Numbered from the stretch's first letter, positions 45,041 to 58,539 are shown. The stretch is 64,000 bases of DNA from Sepiola atlantica (GCA_963556195.1 OY744522.1:42304763-42368762), one strand, 5' to 3'. Notes: generated by a model not told the origin, from the letters alone. Translations and numbers: made by a program.

Positions 45041-47639
45041 TTCTGCTTTTTCTCTTGACCAATGTTTGTCTTTGTTTTACTTATTTATTTACGCCATCGT
45101 CTTACTCTCCATCTCGTACACAGTTGCTACTACTATTATTACATGCTTAAACTTCATGTGACTAATTCTTTTCGTATTTGAACTTCATCAGCAAACTGGT
45201 ATTCTTCGATTTTTGTGTCTTCTAAAGAAGACAAAATATGATCCTCTTACTCTCCCTCTCTTACGCTGCGTATACTACTACTACTAATCTCTCTATTCCA
45301 ATACACCCATTATTTTTCGTTTTATATAATCTTCATCATTAAATTTCCAGTTGTTGTTGTTGGGGATAAGGAGGATGGGAAGCGGGAGGGGGTCGACGTA
45401 AGGGAAGAGCGAATCCAAGCTGAAAAGATCCCACGAAGAGGTTTATTGTCTGCATGAAGTCCTTCTCGTTGGTTGTAGCTATTTGTGATATCTGTATGTT
45501 CGCATGTTTTAACTCCGATATCTAAGGTTACATACAAAATCTTTGAAGATTCGTTCCAGAACAGACCAAGGAATGGCGGCTACACATACGTACATCTAAC
45601 GTTATCTACACTCCATGGATTTGCGGTTGTGCGCCTGACACGTCTTTGTTTCCAACATACGCAGGGCAAAGACTAACAGAGGACGATAGATCCTGGTGTC
45701 GACTCAGATATTCACCAGAGCTCTTTTATCTGGGTAGTTCTGACCTACCACGTTATTACTACCTCTACAACAGGGTTGGGTTTAAGGAGGTGATGCTTGT
45801 CTATATTCTCACTTTTCTTGTTTCATTCATACCATCCCCCGTCATCTGAAACATCCAATATGCAATAAACTAACCAACCAAACAGATTATCAAAGATTTA
45901 GTATCACAATGCATTAAGCTACGATCGTAATGTGGAACGAGAGGTTTAATTGTCGCACGCTGCATCTTTCGCTCTTTCACGTCAAAACGTTTACTGCAAA
46001 TTGTCCGTCTTACACCGTGTTTCATTAGATTAATTCTGTTGAGTATACCTACAGGTCACGCAACCTCGACGTGTTTATTTCCGGTGATCCCAAACAAGAA
46101 AATTAAGATAATAAGCCAATATGTTTCCAGGGTTGTTATAACGAATGACTCTAATCGCCGAAAGCACTTTATTTCAAACTCATCGCCGCCCCCTTTACAT
46201 GTTAAGCAACACTTTGCCACGGGCCTTTATGGAGATGTTCCCTTACCACCAATGTTAAACCAATATAGAAAAAAAGTCTCAATCATTGGAATCCCGAGAG
46301 GAATTCTTTTCTTTGCAATTATAATTACTTCTCCTTTCTGTTTTCCGCCTGCTTATTGATTATAATTTAAAGTCCCCGGGGTTAGATAATATTGGCTGGT
46401 TCATGTTTTTTCAAACATTATTCCTTTGTTTATTTAATTTGATGCTGTTCAGATCTACCATAATTATTTTAGATGCTTACTGGCATCTATACGAGTAGTT
46501 GGTTCTTCTGTCGGTGTGTCACAATTAAACTTCTTGTCGATTCGTATTTTATCTCTACAAGAGATTTTCTATCAGCAAGACATGCGTATATGTCACGCTG
46601 AAATGTATTAATCAATTAAATATAAAATAATCCATCTATCTATATACAATTAAACCATTCTGTTGTTTTTAAATTTTCCTGTTCGTATAACAGTAGACAC
46701 ACGTTATTGGTTGACGACAAAGGGATAGGCAGAGTACACCTTACTAAGGCAGTATTTTTTACAATGCCAATTCCCGAGTTCGGAGTTTACGTATGTCTAA
46801 AAGATTGTTTAATACCGGAAAGGTGTTCTTTTAAGAAATTTAAAGAAATAAACATAACATAATAACATAAAAATGCATTGCATATTATGTAAAACCAAGT
46901 AACCCTGTTTTTGATGATCTGTAAAAATGTAGACATAGAGAGCATTCAACATTTGTTCAAGGCACATTATTTTTACTTAAAAACATGACTTCTAAATTTA
47001 TCTTTGTCAAAACAATACCTAATACCTCGTAGTTACTTACTCTCAAGCAAATACTAAGTAGCATTTTTTTCCAAGAAATTTCCGATATATTTGCTTCGTA
47101 CTAGCTATTAAGCGGTTGAAGCTTGAGAAAAATTCAAATTCAAATTCAAATTCCAACACCAAAAAGGAGCAGGTGTAAACTAGTCTCGGATCTTGTCGCT
47201 GTGGGTCGGTCTTTTTTTCACGGCTAAATGTAATTTGTCGCATGTAAATATTTTCAAGAAGTCTTGATTAATAACTATCTGTCCAGACCCGACACTGCCC
47301 GGGAATCTGTACTTTTACTTTTTTTATCTTTCGGATTTCGAAAAGTATAATGTTTGAGAAAAAAGTTGAAAATAAATGTGTACATTCGTGTCGATAGGCG
47401 AAGGCTGATTTCTGTTTCACTTGACACTCACCTCGACACGTTACCCGAATTACAAATGTTTTGAAGATCAGTTCATATTTTCTGTCCTCAGTCAGTGAAG
47501 AAGAAATCCTTCTCAACTGAGGCAATTTTCATTTTTGTCCTTGACTGGAGAAACCACTTTTGTGGAGCTTGATTTTTCCAACATTACAAACTGTCTTTAT
47601 GCATAAATCTACCGATTGTTGGCAGGAAAGTAAATAGAG
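45041..47639. other. unassigned DNA, no supported gene
   Basis: Direct resemblance between 45083-45140 and 45240-45285 (CTTACTCTCC..CT then ACTACTACT). Segment 45660-45760 resembles 4340-4440. The 106-codon frame 46039-46359 is of normal composition but has no family signature. A (TTCAAA)n-like run lies at 47131-47153. Nothing supports a gene, RNA or named element. Confidence 0.35.
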
Positions 47640-47895
47640 AGTGTATGTTAGTAGCGAAAGTAAAAAGGGATTGTATGTTAGTAGTGAAAGTAAAAAGGGA
47701 TTGTATGTAAGTAGTGCAAGTAAAAAGGGGAGTGTATGTTAGTAGTGAAAGTAAATAGGGGTTGTATGTTAGTAGTAAGAGTAAATAGGGGCTGTATGTT
47801 AGTAGTGAAAGTAAAATGGACTGTATATTAGTAGTGCAAGTAAAAAGGGAGTGTATGTTAGTAGTGCAAGTAAAAAAGGGATGGTATGTTAGTGA
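47640..47895. repeat. 31-bp minisatellite, about 8 units
   Basis: Units of the form TGTATGTTAGTAGTG(A/C)AAGTAAA(A/T)AGGGG start near 47642 and repeat every 30-32 bp to about 47895, with point variants and one-base length changes. Spacer-like variable sequence is absent, so it is not a CRISPR array. Confidence 0.92.
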
Positions 47896-48233
47896 CGATT
47901 ATAGAAGTAAACAGGAAGATAAAAATCATGAATGTTCACCAGTTTTTCAACACACACAGATTTGATATGACATGTTTTATTTATGTACAAACGAATTCTG
48001 GTCAAATAATCAAATAATAATGTGTAAGTTACATAGAGGCGAGAAACACACATATACACAAACACATATGAGCAATGCAGATTTAGATGAACATTAAAAA
48101 GAAAATAATCAGGTTTGGGTGGTTGTCTCACTTGCTATTTGCTTTCTCGATTCCTCCCACCACTTAAAAAGTTTTCATAGAGGAGCTAGCAAATTACATG
48201 TGTTTTACTTGCGAACTTTTTCGTGACAGGTAA

Positions 48234-48236
<3 letters not shown>
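47896..48236. other. unassigned DNA
   Basis: Nothing is recognised here. Confidence 0.4.
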
Positions 48237-48287
<51 letters not shown>

Positions 48288-48535
48288 TATGAAAATATGT
48301 TTATGGCAGTTAAGATACACAGACGCTCCCGCGTTTCATCCCCGGGGGAATCTTTAGGCTAAAATGCTTGAAGATCCCCCCGGGGATAAAACGCGGGGGC
48401 CTCTGTGTAGCTTAATTGCCATAAATATATTTTAATAGCTTACTAACTAGCTCTACTTACGTATCGAATACTGAAAATTGATACATAAAAAATTATATCT
48501 CCTTGTAAAGTTTTGTGAGGATACATGAAATACTA

Positions 48536-48573
<38 letters not shown>
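48237..48573. mobile_element. (TA)n-flanked foldback element O with GC-rich core
   Basis: (TA)n at 48237-48282 and 48540-48573 enclose an inverted repeat with arms at about 48283-48352 and 48375-48446. The arms contain the unusually GC-rich GATCCCCCCGGGGAT palindrome. On the right arm TTGAAGATCCCC/GGGGAT is followed by AAAACGCGG. On the minus strand of the left arm AAAGATTCCCCCGGGGAT is followed by GAAACGCGG. Both fit the shared grammar. Confidence 0.75.
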
Positions 48574-48576
<3 letters not shown>

Positions 48577-48748
48577 GAGGCCGAATAGACTTCGGCATAG
48601 GATGCCAACTATAAGTACCCTCTTTTTGGATTTGAAACCGACGGTACCGATGTTGTCTTAATCTGTAATTAGATATATAAATAAATATTACGATCTTTTT
48701 GTGATGTTTTTAATTAATTAAGCATTCTGCTGGGGTTCACTCTCAGTA

Positions 48749-48751
<3 letters not shown>

Positions 48752-48804
<53 letters not shown>

Positions 48805-48886
48805 TATATGTATATATATAAGTATATATATACATATATATATATGTATGTATATATGTATATATGTATGTATATATGTATATATA

Positions 48887-48948
<62 letters not shown>
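48752..48948. repeat. (TA)n block with TATG/TACA variants
   Basis: Nearly 200 bp. The centre contains TGTATGTATATA higher-order units. Confidence 0.96.
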
Positions 48949-48951
<3 letters not shown>

Positions 48952-49204
48952 TGGTCTCGATTATATAGTGAAGGATATTGGTAAATATTATAAATAAACT
49001 TAAACTTAAATTAAATTAATCTTAATTGCGTGGAAATAAACTCAGAATTAACCCAATTTTATTTGCTAAATATTAAGCTGTACGGGAAGTACTGTCCGAT
49101 ATTGTACTCAATTTCAAAAGGTTGATTGCAATTACTATTTTCGAAGTGTTTTCTATAAAATGTTGCATCAATTTCTTTACTAATGGCTCACCACTTATCA
49201 AGTC
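48949..49204. other. unassigned DNA
   Basis: Nothing is recognised here. Confidence 0.4.
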
Positions 49205-50300
49205 CCGGGGGTCACTGAAGGATAGTGTTTAAATAGATTATCCGTCGAACAAGGATCGCCACCAAAAGAGGATTGGAAACGATAGATGGAATTGGAAGAG
49301 GATTACTTTAGAGGAATTGATTATCCAAGATGGCGGCTCAACAGGCATTGGTTAAAATTTGACCCGAAGACGGCCATGTTGTAATAGGTTGGAAAGCAGA
49401 CTCGTGGTATATTGTTCCACAGATAAGATGTTCTTGTAAAATAAATTTTTTTCGTGCAAGTTCCGTTTGTTTTTGTTTTTTGTGAAGATAGAGAGAGAGA
49501 AAGAAAGTAAAATTATTTTCTGTTGGTCTAGCTTGGTGAGTTCTTACTGTGAATGTTCTATCGGAGATCCAGCGATTTGAGCTCAGTCGAGAACCTACTC
49601 TGAACATAACGATACAGTAAAGATAGGCTAGCAACATCTCTTTTTAATAGAAAATCGTTTTACACAAGGTATGAAGCCACTTGATGTAAAGAGCTAAAAT
49701 AATAATTCGTCAATGGTTAAAAGCTAGCCAACAAGCAGTGTTAGATGAATAAGTTCCAACATAGAAACCTCGCTCATAAAATGTGAGGAGTAAAAGACAA
49801 AATAAGTGACGGAAGAGTTACGAAAGTAAACCGAATGCCCACTTTCTACTCTTCTTCTGTGTGAAGAAGAAGAGAAGAGATCATCCGCCGGCAGATTGGG
49901 AAGTCAATTCTATACTCTGTCAAGACAAGAAAGAGTGCCCTGAGCGCTACCTTCTCAGATATGACAGTAGTACTCGATTTTATGACGTATTTGGCTCTTA
50001 TACATGGAGAGGATTGCGTCAAGAGTCAAGTACTTTCTGGAGCGGTAGAATGATCCTATAGCTTTTCTAGCAATCTTAGCAACACAATTGATGTAAGTCT
50101 TCCATTTCATGTCTGATAGAAAAATTCATCTCTAAAAGCTTATCAAAGCAGGGGGGGGGGGCTTATTAAAATTGAGAGCCATTCATTTCAAATGGGGAGA
50201 ATTGAGTATCGGAGCGTTGATGGTGAAAAACGAGAAGCTTGGTTTTAGAGGCGTTAAAAGTAACAAGCCACTATGTCCTCATTGCACCACATGCTCCAAG
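49205..50300 (-). mobile_element. LINE family C, longer copy
   Basis: The minus strand reads WLVTFNASKTKLLVFHHQ near 50190-50255, DMKWKTYINCVAKIARKAIG near 50060-50115 and DAILSMYKSQIRHKIEYYCH near 49965-50030, the RT thumb and connection region. A 3' part follows that contains CGACCATGTTG-like sequence near 49370. Segment 49651-49760 resembles the LINE B 3' end instead (AAATCGTTTTACACAAGG...CACTTGATGTAAAGAGC), so either a B fragment is inserted here or the two families share 3' sequence. AAGATGGCGGC at 49327-49337 is a perfect YY1-type word. Confidence 0.7.
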
Positions 50301-50303
50301 CCA

Positions 50304-50306
<3 letters not shown>

Positions 50307-50373
<67 letters not shown>
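50307..50373. repeat. (TA)n tract, left boundary of hairpin element G2
   Basis: About 34 TA units. Confidence 0.97.
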
Positions 50374-50377
<4 letters not shown>

Positions 50378-50566
50378 ATCCAGGTAGGGTAAAAATCTAC
50401 AGGGTAGAAATCCAAAGGGAATCAAACCGGGTTTACTGGAATTCAGCAACCAGGTTGAATCAAAAAATAATTTTCTGCCTGATGAGACCTCAGCTCTTGA
50501 GAGCTGTAGATCGATAACATCGACATGCCAGTGTAGCAGACCTTGTACATGTTTGAATAAAAGCAT

Positions 50567-50570
<4 letters not shown>
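50374..50570. mobile_element. (TA)n-flanked hairpin element G, copy 2
   Basis: Begins AGTAATCCAGGTAGGG and ends GCATTCAC directly before (TA)n, exactly as copy 1. Relative to 8236-8509 it lacks about 77 bp between GGGTTTA and CTGGAATTC, which removes the left inverted arm. Otherwise only a few substitutions distinguish them over about 195 bp, so both are young. Confidence 0.8.
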
Positions 50571-50604
<34 letters not shown>

Positions 50605-50607
50605 AAC

Positions 50608-50654
<47 letters not shown>

Positions 50655-50655
50655 A
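50571..50655. repeat. (TA)n tract with duplicated TTTTAACAT interruption
   Basis: TA repeats with TTTTAACAT at about 50601 and 50651, indicating duplication within the tract. Confidence 0.9.
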
Positions 50656-51189
50656 ACATTATAATTATTTGAACATTATAATTATTCAAATCTAAGTGAG
50701 TTTTCTGAACATTTCTTATGTTTTGGTTTCATTATCGTTTTATTAATTTGCATACACATTGAATTTTTCACTGTCATTTACTGCATCGATTGCAAACGGT
50801 TTTCCTGCTTGGATAACTTTTTCGTTTTGGGAATACCATTCACCACTTGGATCACTTTTCAATCAACATCTTGGGTGGCTTTCCTGAATATGTTTTAAAT
50901 TTTAAATTGTTTGACTTGAATGAACTGTATAGCGTTAACCAAAAAAAAGTATGTTTTGGGCTGATATATTTGATGTTTCATATATTTTTTTGTATTTTTA
51001 TATATATTTTTATATATTTTAAAAGTTTAATTTTATTATCTGCAGCAATGTCATTGCGGTAATGGTCCTCTGAGGAGAATAATTTTCTTTGAAAACTCAT
51101 GAGTTAAGGACTGTAAGGTACTTTGTTTGAACATTGAATTCTAATAAAATTTGATTCGCAACTTATTTTATTACTTCATTATATATTAT
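50656..51189. other. unassigned AT-rich DNA
   Basis: Nothing is recognised here. Confidence 0.4.
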
Positions 51190-51190
51190 G

Positions 51191-51262
<72 letters not shown>

Positions 51263-51268
51263 AAGAGT
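51190..51268. repeat. (TA)n followed by short (GA)n
   Basis: About 31 TA units ending in GAGAGAGA. Confidence 0.95.
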
Positions 51269-51619
51269 CAGAACTATTGATGGATATTATTCAAGACATT
51301 TGCATGATTTCTTTCAGAATACAATTTTGAAATATTTAAGGTCTTATTAAAGTGTAAAACAACATGCGTATACTTTACTTGCATAAGTTCAAATTCGGTC
51401 ATATTTTGTTCAAACTACCATCAATACAGACAAAGCAACGGGCAAAACTGTACACAAGCAATTGTAGTGTACGAAGGTACTTTTAAAAATTCCATGGTGA
51501 AAATAGATGCTTTGAGGATTGCGACGGTAGAGGACGACCATGCGATCTTGACACGGAACAAACGTCAAATTTCAGAAAAATGAGCTCGCACACTTGCTAT
51601 CAGTTTTTTCAGGATGTCT
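51269..51619. other. unassigned DNA
   Basis: Nothing is recognised here. Confidence 0.4.
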
Positions 51620-52085
51620 ACTCATCTCAGAAACCTTGTGGGACTAGACTTGAGAATTTCTACATGTGTGTACGGTCGGGGGAACAGGGAGCATGGAGAG
51701 GAAAAAAACAAGCTATTAGAGTAGACACTTTTCTTGTATTCGAAGACCTCTACAGTGAATAGTGTAGGATGTTTATGGTAGTTCAGTTTGACGGGAGGTC
51801 TTTCCGTTGAAGGGGTAGAAGTGCAATAAGTTTGTAAGAGCACATTTCTTTGAAGTAGTTGTAAAACAATCAAAGACGATGGGACAGGAGATGGAGATTG
51901 GTAAACAGTGTGTAGCCTATTAAGTCAGAGACTGATTTTTGCACCCGGTCCAAGGGAGGAAAAAGTGATTATTGCACCAGCTGCCGAGATGTGGTACCCA
52001 TACTCCATGCATGGGGGAATGGTGTCTTAAAAGAGACAGGATACTTGCAGCGTGATGGTGGCTGTATAAAGATCTACGAAACTCG
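51620..52085 (-). mobile_element. LINE family A fragment, copy 4
   Basis: Minus-strand translation in changing frames gives PPCMEYGYHISAAGA near 51970-52015 and LTVEVFEYKKSVYSNSLFF-like sequence near 51690-51770, followed by SLFPRPYTH. The strong FYSN...LW motif of other copies is degraded. It lacks the conserved 3' terminus. Confidence 0.7.
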
Positions 52086-52472
52086 TAGCTTTATATTTTT
52101 CACAAATAGAAATTTGTTTGTGAAATAGGTCATAACTTTCCGAACTCATACTGATATCATTGTCATTTGTTAATGAGGATCATGAAAAGCGAAGACAATT
52201 GTTCTTATTTATTCAGTTACTTTTCGGTATTCATACATTTCCTTTTATTTACATCCTTTTTGTCACCGCCATCTTGTTTTTTTAACATTTTTCTTCAAAT
52301 ATTTGTTTGTATTGCTTCTGCCTGAAGGCAACATAATAAAATAAAATATAAATAAACTCGTTCCAAATATTACAAAGCGAGCGTAAGCAACGAGCTGATT
52401 AGCATATCGGTAAAACAAAAGTCCTACCCATATTCAAAACAAAGCAAAAATATCGTAGCCTAAAGGTTTAAG
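52086..52472. other. unassigned DNA
   Basis: Nothing is recognised here. Confidence 0.4.
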
Positions 52473-52577
52473 ATGGCGCTGGTTGTACACGAGTATTTCT
52501 TTCTCTGCGACGACATCGGGTCGCACGTAGAGCGGGCAAAAGGGGAGATAATCGTTTCCAATCTTGGACGGCCGTAG
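52473..52577 (+). CDS. 34-residue small ORF in a GC-richer island (speculative)
   Basis: AAG ATG GCG gives a good start context. The frame runs 34 residues to TAG at 52575-52577 and begins MALVVHEYFFLCDD. The ~110 bp are clearly GC-richer than the surrounding AT-rich DNA and contain several CpGs. The start also resembles a YY1 site (AAGATGGCGCT). No homologue is recognised. It may be a first-exon or promoter relic, a LINE 5' end, or chance. Confidence 0.15.
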   Translation: MALVVHEYFFLCDDIGSHVERAKGEIIVSNLGRP

Positions 52578-52904
52578 ACATTTGCATATAACGCCTTTTC
52601 ATAATTGGTAGCCGGCGGTGTTGAAATTTTAATGACAATCTTGTTTAAATTCTTGTTTGCTAGTTAATTTTCAGAATGCGACTTATCTGCCGATTTATGC
52701 ATTTTTTTCTTTTCGTGAGCGATCGAAGATACTTCTGTGAAACGTTGAAATTGTACTTTATATATTCCAGTCAGTATTTTAATAAAAATGGACGTGAGAT
52801 GAATTTCCATAAAGATTCGATGACAATAAATACAAACGGATGAGCGTCCATTCAATTTACACGTTTTGCAATGAGAATGGTTTGATTCAACATTTTTGAG
52901 ATGA
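52578..52904. other. unassigned DNA with a hairpin-grammar word
   Basis: At 52721-52750 GATCGAAGATACTTC leads to TGTGAAACGTTGAAATTG, matching the 5' and 3' boxes of the shared grammar but with little stem. No other content. Confidence 0.35.
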
Positions 52905-53460
52905 GGATTAGTAATTTGGATTATTAGGATTATTCTGACTACTGTTCTCATCTTGAATGTTATTCCCACAAGGTGTTGGCCAATGTAATCTTATACCTTC
53001 TTCAAGTGTATATTGTCGTACTCGGGAATACTTACGTTAAACTCGGGAATCTGAACAACATTTCGAACTGATATATTTATTTAATCTACCAGGTAGATTG
53101 TTCTCGTTTTGTCAGCCATAAGTCTTAGATTTTGTTTTATTATATTCTTAGTATAGTGAGCATGGGGTGGATAAAGTATAAAGTAATAATTAGTTCAAAG
53201 TGATGGTTAACAGTTCAATCATCAGTACAGGCGATACTAAGAATATAATAAAACATGTTCATAGCTGAGGGAACAAGAACAACCTACCTCATATAGATTA
53301 AATACAGATTCAGTTCGAAACTCAGTACCTATTCCAAATTCGATATAAGATTACCGACTTCGACAAAATGCACTTAAAGAAACTCATAAGTTACATCGGC
53401 CGAAACGTTGTGAGAATAAGGATGAAAACAGTAGTCCGAATCACCCAAATAATACCAAAT
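52905..53460. mobile_element. foldback element L, copy 2
   Basis: Arms of about 240 bp at 52918-53157 and 53222-53458. TTTTGTTTTATTATATTCTTAGTAT near 53132 pairs with ATACTAAGAATATAATAAAACA near 53235, and the outer ends GGATTATTAGGATTATTCTGAC and its diverged complement pair too. The right arm has CATCGGCCGAAACGTTGTGAG near 53395-53415. It is more intact than copy 1 and is not TA-flanked. Confidence 0.8.
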
Positions 53461-53487
53461 AATACATTTTTATGTACTAATGGGTAA

Positions 53488-53660
53488 CTCTTATCAAGGC
53501 CCAAAGGCCACTCAAGTATAAGGGTTAATTGGTTTATCTGGTGCACGTCGATACAAACCCCTGGAATTGGTAACGATGGTCGAAATTGGACGGAATTTGA
53601 TTATTTACGTGGACACCATTGTGTTTTGTAGATGAATATTTAATAGATTAACCTTGTCTC
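53488..53660 (-). mobile_element. LINE family C 3'-tail remnant
   Basis: CAAGGCCCAAAGGCCACTCAAGTATAAGGG resembles the reverse complement of the LINE C tail near 59110-59150 and the 17338 copy. Short and weak. Confidence 0.4.
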
Positions 53661-53689
53661 GGCGTACATTTTCTAAACAAATAGTGTGT

Positions 53690-54185
53690 AAAAAATGAAT
53701 TATATTTAAATCACAAAATAAACCACACTCGCCCGTTGTATGTTCTTTCACTCTCCACCGCCCTTTTTATACGGAACCTATCGTTCTCTATCACTCTTTC
53801 TCTCTCACTCTCTACTCTGTCCCTTTTTATAAATTTATTAATAATTAGCGATACGGGTATCTCTAAACTCTATTCACCATTGCGTTATTTACTTATACAA
53901 ACCAAACTGTGTCTAATTTTAAAGTTGGCCAGTTGGACTTGTAACTTAACGAAGCTCTCGACTTATGAAGAGAAAAAGATAAACTCTCCTTACGGCAATT
54001 CTTTATTCTGTTCAACCATGAATCGCTTAGTTTAATAGTTTCTGTTTATTTGTGTAAGCTAATTATATCCTGCAAGATTCCACTAATATATCAATTATGT
54101 ATTTACTCACTGTGTGACTGTGCGGCTTCCGGTAACTCAAAATAAACTTACATGTGTTATGTTGTAGGTAATTAATTGCGTTTAG
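53690..54185 (+). repeat. unclassified repeat S, forward copy
   Basis: About 480 bp matching 63243-63725 in inverted orientation. Shared words include AGGATATAATTAGCTTACACAAATAAACAG (reverse complement here near 54043-54073), CATGAATCGCTTAGTTTAATAGTTTC near 54018, and GTGTGACTGTGCGGCTTCCGGTAA near 54112-54136. It contains AATAAA and a TTTTTATA-like word, so a solo LTR is one possibility, but no clear TG...CA ends were fixed. Confidence 0.8.
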
Positions 54186-55117
<932 letters not shown>

Positions 55118-55224
55118 TAAAAATCAATATGATTAATATAGTGCATTTAATGTTGGAAAATCTTGTTCCACTGAAATCTCATTCGAGAAGTACAAAACTA
55201 AACGTGAACGCAAACGTCTGTATT

Positions 55225-55960
<736 letters not shown>

Positions 55961-56018
<58 letters not shown>

Positions 56019-56132
56019 TGTGTTTGTATATATATATACATTTATATCTATATGTTAAGATATATGTATATATATTTATATAATATATATATATATATAT
56101 ATATACATATGTATATATATATATATATATAT
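55961..56132. repeat. (TA)n block with TG/CA variants
   Basis: TA repeats with GTCTGTGTTTG and TTAAGA interruptions. Confidence 0.95.
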
Positions 56133-56134
56133 AA

Positions 56135-56640
56135 AATTTGAGGTAAACGTAAAGCCCTATTGAAATTAAAAATTTTAGTTGGGACCTATTATCCCAATAG
56201 TAGTTAAGGAGACACGTCTGCATACCTCCATAAAATGGGTGGTAAAGATTAACTCACATTTATCTCTTTATATGAGAAGATAATATCTTGGACAATGGCA
56301 CAAAATCCAAATAGAACGATATCAAATTTTGATGATAGAGAGAAGTGAGCAGAGGGATATAGAACTGAGAGTAATATAGACTTTAGAATGAGCGCAGAGA
56401 GAGGAAGTAAAACAAGATGCATACCATGAGAAAGTGTGAAAGTGATAGATGGAAAGTTAATAAAAGAATAGTAATTTGCAAATTACGGCTAATTAACATG
56501 ACAAAACTAATCGTTTTTTTTTCAGCTATAACTAAATCCCAAAACTGCAGATATATTAGCAGGTATTTTGCATGGTTAAAATATATATGAAAAAGCCTAA
56601 GAAACAAACGTTCATTAAGACAGCCTTAGTGTATTTATAA
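56135..56640 (+). repeat. unclassified repeat H, copy 2
   Basis: Begins after (TA)n with AATTTGAGG..., then TTGGGACCTATTATCCCAATAG near 56178. The same opening block recurs at 57172-57262 (TTGGGACCTATTATCTCAATGG). It continues with the segments shared with copy 1. Class unknown. Confidence 0.72.
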
Positions 56641-56693
56641 TAAGCATAATTATAAACATGTTTTTTTCAAATAATCTAATATAGATAAGTATA

Positions 56694-56723
56694 TCTATAT
56701 ATATATATATATATCTCTCTCTC

Positions 56724-56809
<86 letters not shown>

Positions 56810-56998
56810 TATACATACATATATATATAGGAGGTAAAGTATATTTATATGTTTATATATTTATATTTATATATATATTTATATACGTATGTATATATAT
56901 ATATATACATATATATGTATGTGTATGTATGTATCTTTTATTTATATGCATGTATAATAATGTATATATTAATATATCTGGATATATATGTATATGCA

Positions 56999-57044
<46 letters not shown>

Positions 57045-57106
57045 TATATGTATTTATATATATATATATATGCATATATGTATATATATTTATTTATATA
57101 TATATA

Positions 57107-57153
<47 letters not shown>

Positions 57154-57170
57154 ATATATATGTGTGTGTG
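56694..57170. repeat. large degenerate (TA)n block, ~480 bp
   Basis: The longest low-complexity TA block of the window, with GTAT, GCAT and CATA variants forming higher-order repeats. The 159-codon frame reading through it is tyrosine/isoleucine-rich and not a gene. Confidence 0.95.
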
Positions 57171-57171
57171 T

Positions 57172-57262
57172 GCTGAATTTGAAGCAACCATTAAACCCAA
57201 TTGATATTTTAAATATCCGTTGGGACCTATTATCTCAATGGTTTTGAAAGGCTTACTAAGTG
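57172..57262 (+). repeat. repeat H opening block, solitary copy
   Basis: GCTGAATTTGAAGCAACCATTAAACCC and TTGGGACCTATTATCTCAATGG match 56126-56200. Like that copy it begins immediately after (TA)n, giving a second shared left boundary. Confidence 0.65.
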
Positions 57263-58110
57263 TTTCCTTTGATCGTCTTTGTTTATGTGTTTGTTTTCTT
57301 CCCTTTTTCTTTATCCCCCTTTTTCTTCTATTTCTTTACTTCTGTCTCTAGCACCCTCGTTCTCTCTCCCTCTTTCTTTTTTAGGGTAGACGTGATTAGC
57401 TTAATGAATACCGTCGCAGACCATGGAATCGGCCATGCCGTGTAATAATGTCATCGCATCTCGTGTAGTCATTTACGGGCTATGGCTGCCGTGAAAGCGA
57501 TGGATAACAATATCAACTCTCTCTCTCTATAAGTCGTTCGCAAACTTTTTAGTCCGTGAACCATTTTATCATTTACTAGAATTATATTTTCATCTTTTAA
57601 AAACATGTCTGACTAAAATTGATCATTCATACTAACAATAATAACTAATAATAACGTAATAGCGTTTAATACAAACGCTAGCAGAGTGAAAATCCAACGT
57701 GACATTTCTGCAGTTATTGGCGGTACACTCTGTTCTTTTTGTGGCCCTCGATCGAGTTTGCGTCTATTAATCTGTGGTGCCAAGTCCCTTCCTTCCTGAA
57801 ACCATGAAATTCCAATTGCTCTTCATCACCCCTTTCTATACTTGTCTGTATCTCTATTTCCTTACATTTTATCATTCTCTCTCCTTTCTCACTCCCCTTC
57901 ACTTCTTATAACCCCTTTTCTTCTCCCTATTTCTCTCACACCCTGAACTCTGTTTTGCTTAAATTGATTTAGCCTCTTTTTTATTTTTTTTCCATTGAGA
58001 AATGTTTCTTTTTTCTTTCTTTTATTTATTAAATTTCTTATTCTGTTATGTAATTATTTACGAAACTTTAAATATCTTTCCTTTCGGATGTTTCTCTGTT
58101 TTTATCCACT
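57263..58110. other. unassigned DNA
   Basis: Pyrimidine-rich stretches at 57290-57380 and 57820-57960, otherwise nothing recognised. Confidence 0.4.
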
Positions 58111-58113
58111 TCT

Positions 58114-58222
58114 GCACCCCTTTTCTGTCTCTCTGTCTGTCTGTCGATTTGTCTGTCTGTCTGTCTATATCTCTCTCTGTCTGTCTCTCTGTCTGTCTCT
58201 TTGCCAGTCTCTCTCTTTCTGT
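58114..58222. repeat. (TCTG)n/(TC)n microsatellite
   Basis: Imperfect TCTG and TC repeats producing cysteine/leucine/serine-rich artefactual frames. Confidence 0.92.
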
Positions 58223-58227
58223 GTTTC

Positions 58228-58480
58228 AGAATTTTTCAGATGAGGGTAGAATTTGGTATATTCAAACTACTGTTCTGATCTTGGGTGTTTTTATTACAAC
58301 GTTTCGGCTTATGTAACCTTCAACGTTCTTCAGGTGTACGTTGTCGAACTCGGTAATCTTTCTGTCGAAATGGGGAATCTGAACGGAATTTCGAACGGAA
58401 CCCTTTATTAAATCCACGGGAGTAGCATGCTCCCGTTCTATCTGCCATGTCTGGCAATATTTACCCGTGGCACAGTGGAT
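58228..58480. mobile_element. foldback element L, copy 3 (left arm)
   Basis: TTACAACGTTTCGGCTTATG, then AACGTTCTTCAGGTG, ACGTTGTCGAACTCGG, GGGGAATCTGAACGG and AATTTCGAACGG, as in copies 1 and 2. Near 58418-58437 GGGAGTAGCATGCTCCCG is a local palindrome. Only one arm is present. It gives the clearest form of the motif: on the minus strand CCTGAAGAACGTTGAAGG, TTACATAAGCC, then GAAACGTTG. Confidence 0.72.
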
Positions 58481-58539
58481 ATAGTACTAAGTAAAGGTCA
58501 GTTCTTAGTGACAGTCATCTGAAGGTTGAAGGTTAAGAA

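Noticed and set aside
46039..46359. 106-codon ORF
   Set aside because: Normal composition but no motif, neighbour or splice support.
47640..47895. CRISPR-like periodicity
   Set aside because: Contiguous 31-bp units without unique spacers, in a eukaryotic context; it is a minisatellite.
56725..57204. 159-codon ORF, the longest in the window
   Set aside because: Translation of a (TA)n block; alternating tyrosine and isoleucine only.
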